The position numbers and the translations under genes were made by a program. The notes under the pieces were generated by a model. The model saw nothing but the letters and a program-made list of their open reading frames with translations, searched no databases and was not told where the DNA came from. Shown piece by piece: positions 59,501 through 64,000 of a stretch of 64,000 bases of DNA (the stretch's first letter is position 1; each line of letters opens with the position of its first letter). Origin of the DNA: Corallium rubrum (lineage: Eukaryota > Cnidaria > Anthozoa > Scleralcyonacea > Coralliidae); NCBI GenBank assembly GCA_964035015.1, contig OZ036003.1:2662531-2726530 (forward strand). Direction: 5' to 3'.

Positions 59501-61300
59501 TTATGTCAATGATTGTCTGAGAACAAATTGGACGCAAACGCAACAGATTTAATTCATAAAAATCCATTTTCTCTGATGGATTGACCATTAATGTTTTAAA
59601 ATATGCTAAAGAAGAATATGTGGTTAGTTTATATGCATATTATATTGTCGAACGGGATTACAATAATTTTTTTGTAAGCATTTGAAGTTAAAGTTTTATG
59701 CGATGAGCAAGCGATTAATTACAGTAGAGCCATTTAAAAGAAGTTGCGTATGCCACGGCTCACAGGCATAATGACCTATGTGACAAAACAAGTCGAAGAA
59801 GCCACTCTAGTTAAGAAATTACCAAGTCATTTAGAAAAAGATTAGTAGTTTGATAAAGGAACTCTCGTCCTATTGAATTTCTATAGAACCGTGGCGAAGT
59901 CGAGTGGCTCATGTGCCGCTGGTTGCTCAGTTACTTTGAATGATCATTTTTCGCGAAAGAACATAGTGGAATTAGTGTGGCAGCATAACAGGAATTATTC
60001 GTAAATAAAATTTAAGCGTCAGGAATAACATGGAATTTAGGCGGTTTCTGCAGTCGGTCGTATACGATTACGTTCAACCGGAGAAATGAGCCCGACATGT
60101 CTTGTTTTTTGAACAAATCTCCCAGGGGGTCTATCGCAACATGGCGCCTTGCTGCTTAGCATTCGCTATATTGGACAAATAAATAGTGTTATAGAATTAT
60201 TTCGAGTGAAATGAACTGTTTATAGTAATTTCTTAGCTACATCGTTTTATATCAATTCAGTTTACCATATCAATTCTGTATTTTGCCACACTTTACCACA
60301 CTTTACCACACTTTACCATGCTTATGTTAATAAATTAGATTATGATTCTTTTATATATGCAGATTGTGGTAAAGTGTGGTAAAGTGTACTAAATTTTAGT
60401 GTAAGTATATGGTAAAGTGTGATCAAATGCAACAATTATGTCCACTTAATGCTTAAATAGAGCTAAAGTTTAAAAACATCTTTGTGTAACGAATATTTCA
60501 GTTGAAATTGCACTGAATATTATGCGAAGTTTGTGGTAAAGTGTGGTAAGCTGAGCTTAATTTTAGCGGTCTCGTACACAGCAAAGTGCAATGATATCTT
60601 AGAAGTATATATGTGTTGTCAACTGTTTGTCAACTATTTGTAATGATAAAAGTATAAGGAGAAAGGTTTGGGTATCGATTATTTTTGTTGAAATCGAGCT
60701 GAACTCCTCGATTCATTGTTTATTTATGTTCCTTGACATATGAGCTCTTTTATAACACGGGTGCCAGTTGTAACTTGAGATGAATTCGAAGCCTTGGGTA
60801 ATTATTCTATTGACAAGTTTTTAATGAATGCAACTGGTGAAAGAATTTTTTCCCCCTTGCTACAAACAATTTGTTCTGTTCTTTTGGGCATTCACTTAAG
60901 ACAATTTCTTCCCGACTTTTCTCTTTATATCAGCATGAATGGTCAAATATTTTAATGATTTGCGCAAGTGCAGGGTATACATTATCCTTCATGATAGGTC
61001 TGCAATAAAGTTATCGACAGATTTTAATTTTACGTGTAGGTTTTGTGTCAGAATTATAAACTCATCATGGAAATACAGAGGGCGTGCGCAGCTTTTAAAC
61101 CGACAATAATTTTGAACCTGATTTCCGCGTAGTGACAGTTAACATTAGGACGTCATGGTGACGTCATGTAATTAACCTTGAATTAAAGTTTATCGTTTGT
61201 TGTTAGCGATCAATATATGTGTTAAATGTATGTGAGATCACTTTGCGCAGTCGTGGGTAAAATATGCCGTTTCTCTGCAACGAAAAATGTACGGAGAATT
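32574..61300. repeat. 2053-bp satellite, 14 tandem copies
   Basis: Unit starts at 32574, 34628, 36681, 38734, 40787, 42840, 44893, 46946, 48999, 51052, 53105, 55158, 57211 and 59264. The first unit is 2054 bp (one extra G in the GTGGGGGGGAGG run); the others are 2053 and look identical by eye. The last copy is cut by the gap 16 bp before completion. No reading frame over 60 codons and no known RNA (5S, snRNA, tRNA, histone) is recognised. Per unit there are clustered TGGTAAAGTGTGG motifs in both orientations (33597-33861 in unit 1) and two GACGTCATG copies (34460-34479). Confidence 0.98.
33597..33861. repeat. TGGTAAAGTGTGG motif cluster in the satellite unit (unit 1 example)
   Basis: Three reverse-orientation CCACACTTTAC units (33597-33631), then forward units at 33677-33699 (two), 33721-33732 (one) and 33843-33861 (one and a half). 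The first two groups can pair into a hairpin with a stem of about 20 bp. The cluster recurs in every copy. Confidence 0.85.
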
Positions 61301-61500
61301 NNNNNNNNNNNNNNNNNNNNNNNNNNNNNNNNNNNNNNNNNNNNNNNNNNNNNNNNNNNNNNNNNNNNNNNNNNNNNNNNNNNNNNNNNNNNNNNNNNNN
61401 NNNNNNNNNNNNNNNNNNNNNNNNNNNNNNNNNNNNNNNNNNNNNNNNNNNNNNNNNNNNNNNNNNNNNNNNNNNNNNNNNNNNNNNNNNNNNNNNNNNN
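61301..61500. other. Assembly gap (200 N)
   Basis: Exactly 200 unknown bases; the satellite stops on the left and unrelated sequence begins on the right. True gap size and continuity are unknown. Confidence 1.
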
Positions 61501-62597
61501 AAAGTTCTTCTTGCCTTTAGTTGCTCACTACCTACAGGCTACAACCACAATTTCAACCATTTCTATACAATTTGCGCCTGTTCCACGTTCGTAACAGTTC
61601 TTTCGACCTGCTCTCTGGTAATCGCTTTTCCCACTCTGTTGTTGGACTCCATAAAGACGCACATTTAGTGGCGACAGTACTGATATAAAGAAACTCTTTA
61701 TACACACCTACTCACAAAATGGCAGCCATTTTGATTAGTTTTGAACTTGATTGGAAAGCAAGACTTTGATTGGTTGTCCATAATTATATTAAGCCGAGCT
61801 CTGGTGCCAAGGTTGCTTTGACGACAGTATGGCCTGGGTTGTTACCCGTGTTTTCAATTGAGAATATCCTGGATAGTACCCGTTGACGATTGTGTTCAAC
61901 GGCTGTATTACTGCGGTAACAACTGATATTTGCTTTATTCAGCGAATATTTTTTTTTTGAAAGTGATGTTCTTCCTCTCAATATCGGTATACATAATTAT
62001 CTAATCGTCATTTTAAAAACAAGAATAATCATGGACTATGACTGCACGTAACAATCCATGGAAAAACTGAAACTCTATAGAGAGCCACCTTCAAAGTGCA
62101 AATTGTAGCGAAATCCAATATGTTTTAATCGGAGCACGAGCGCGATGAAAATCTTTGTCAGTCGCAGCAAAAATCATCCGTTTGAACAGCGCTTTAGATT
62201 ACATGGGAATGTGTTGACCGTGTTTAGTTCATACCTTAAAATACATTATTTTATTACAAAACAATTTAAGTAATTTTTAAAACGTGAGCATCAGTATTTT
62301 ATCAGATTTAAAAAACGAGGCGATAACCGAGTGTTTTAGGTCTGATAAAACACGTACTGCGAATGTTTTGACTAGCTTCAAAAACGACCAATTTTCTAAG
62401 TTCATTGGCGTAGTAATTTTGAAAAATAATGTTGTCTAAGTCGAAAAAATCAAACCACCAATGTAGGGTTGGATCGGATTGGATAGAATAGGATACCATC
62501 AAGAAAGTTTAAGTATAGAAGAGCAAGGCTTGAACGAGATCTAGGAAGGCTTATAACGACCGAAACAAAATCAAATTCGCGACCTTTAACTCTCAAC
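61501..62597. other. Sequence after the gap without recognised genes
   Basis: No exon, RNA or element end is convincing. 62294-62353 is a small hairpin (gtattttatcagatt against ggtctgataaaacac). Confidence 0.6.
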
Positions 62598-62801
62598 AAA
62601 CGAACGAACGAACGAACGAACGAACGAACGAACGAACGAACGAACGAACGAACGAACGAACGAACGAACGAACGAACGAACGAACGAACGAACGAACGAA
62701 CGAACGAACGAACGAACGGACGGACGGGCGGGCGGACGGACGGACGGGCGGGCGGACGGACGGACGGACGGGCGGACGGACGGACGGACAGGCCGGCAGG
62801 C

Positions 62802-62849
<48 letters not shown>

Positions 62850-63323
62850 GGACGGACGGACGGACGGACGGACGGACGGACGGACGGACGGACGGACGGA
62901 CGGACGGACGGACGGACGGACGGACGGACTGACTGAAGGACGGACTGAAGGACGGACTGACTGAAGGACGGACTGACTGAAGGACGGACGGACTGAATGA
63001 CGGACTGAATGACGGACGGACGGACTGAATGACGGACTGACGGACTGAATAACTGACGGACTGACGGACTGACGGACGGACGGACGGACGGACGGACGGA
63101 TTGAGTGATGGACTGAGTGACGGACGGACTCACTCGTTCACTCACTCACTCACTCACTCACTCACTCACTCACTCACTCACTCACTCACTCACTCACTCA
63201 CTCACTCACTCACTCACTCACTCACTCACTCACTCACTCACTCACTCACTCACTCACCAGCAGACAAACAAACAAACAAACAAACAAACAAACAAACAAA
63301 CAAACAAACAAACAAACAAACAA

Positions 63324-63370
<47 letters not shown>

Positions 63371-63381
63371 CTCACTCACAA

Positions 63382-63445
<64 letters not shown>

Positions 63446-64000
63446 ACAAACAAACAAACAAACAAACAAACAAACAAACAAACAAACAAACAAACAAACA
63501 AACAAACAAACAAACAAACAAACAAACAAACAAACAAACAAACAAACAAACAAACAAACAAACAAACAAACAAACAAACAAACAAACAAACAAACAAACA
63601 AACAAACAAACAAACAAACAAACAAACAAACAAACAAACAAACAAACAAACAAACAAACAAACAAACAAACAAACAAACAAACAAACAAACAAACAAACA
63701 AACAAACAAACAAACAAACAAACAAACAAACAAACAAACAAACAAACAAACAAACAAACAAACAAACAAACAAACAAACAAACAAACAAACAAACAAACA
63801 AACAAACAAACAAACAAACAAACAAACAAACAAACAAACAAACAAACAAACAAACAAACAAACAAACAAACAAACAAACAAACAAACAAACAAACAAACA
63901 AACAAACAAACAAACAAACAAACAAACAAACAAACAAACAAACAAACAAACAAACAAACAAACAAACAAACAAACAAACAAACAAACAAACAAACAAACA
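62598..64000. repeat. Tetranucleotide repeat mosaic
   Basis: Consecutive period-4 arrays: CGAA (62598-62716), CGGA/CGGG (62717-62790), CAGA (62802-62848), CGGA (62849-62928), CTGA/AGGA mix (62929-63126), CTCA (63128-63257), CAAA (63265-63326), CAAG (63327-63370, 63383-63443), CAAA (63444 to the window end). Long Ser/Arg/Val and Phe/Val/Cys/Leu reading frames here are artefacts. Confidence 0.98.

Noticed and set aside
32574..61300. rDNA, 5S, snRNA, spliced-leader or histone tandem array
   Set aside because: No recognisable rRNA, snRNA or histone sequence, no Sm-site plus donor arrangement, and no reading frame above 60 codons in the unit.
32574..61300. CRISPR-like array
   Set aside because: Repeat units are 2 kb with no spacers, in a eukaryotic context.
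61226..61668. Frames running through the N gap
   Set aside because: Open only because N codons are not stops.
62450..63997. Long minus-strand reading frames rich in Val/Arg/Ser/Pro or Phe/Val/Cys/Leu
   Set aside because: They are translations of period-4 microsatellites with no stop by composition; all three frames are open and nothing resembles a protein family.

Overview
The window is eukaryotic and almost entirely non-coding or transposon-derived. It has introns with GT-AG borders, spliced genes, two-gene DNA transposons, LINEs, SINEs, satellites and long microsatellites. The particular mix (hairpin-ended tyrosine-recombinase elements, Polinton with a zinc-finger packaging ATPase, HARBI1/Myb Harbinger, a LINE whose ORF1 resembles ones I associate with corals and anemones) suggests an anthozoan cnidarian; that assignment is inference from family resemblance, not proof.

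Host gene. Six exons on the + strand (3972-4068, 22571-22649, 25294-25388, 25878-26060, 27268-27373, 28612-28680) join in compatible phases. They encode a stretch of CABIN1 (calcineurin-binding protein cabin-1, the metazoan HIR3-type subunit of the HIRA histone chaperone complex). Nearly everything else up to at least 28.7 kb lies in its introns. The gene continues outside the window or beyond the gap.

Layout. 0-3.9 kb: upstream sequence with a broken Penelope-like RT, a foldback MITE and a 1.16-kb inverted-repeat element just before exon A. 5.0-20.9 kb: one Polinton (AGT...ACT ends, 6-bp target duplication accgtc, about 1.6-kb terminal inverted repeats) sitting in the 18.5-kb CABIN1 intron. 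Into its repeats have gone three other elements: a complete Harbinger (6072-9355), a tyrosine-recombinase element with a terminal hairpin (13719-15652) and a LINE (16051-20468). Because the Polinton carries two copies of its TIR, the opposite arm preserves the empty target site of each guest, so their borders and target duplications can be read directly. The Polinton keeps an intact packaging ATPase and two small genes but no PolB, integrase or capsid gene. 21-28.7 kb: hairpin elements, a 3-bp-TSD DNA transposon, a 5S-derived SINE and microsatellites between CABIN1 exons. 28.7-32.6 kb: AAT microsatellite, palindromic tRNA-Thr-like repeat, an 11-bp minisatellite of 1.5 kb, more hairpin elements. 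32574-61300: fourteen head-to-tail copies of a 2053-bp non-coding satellite, running into a 200-N gap. 61.5-64 kb: featureless sequence then 1.4 kb of tetranucleotide repeats.

The most interesting system is the hairpin-ended tyrosine-recombinase family. One full copy has an intact two-exon recombinase gene and inserted with neither target duplication nor loss. At least two shortened relatives (27566-28183, 29254-29657) keep the hairpin and a decayed recombinase exon 1, and two more loci (21122-21981, 31182-31963) show the same layout.
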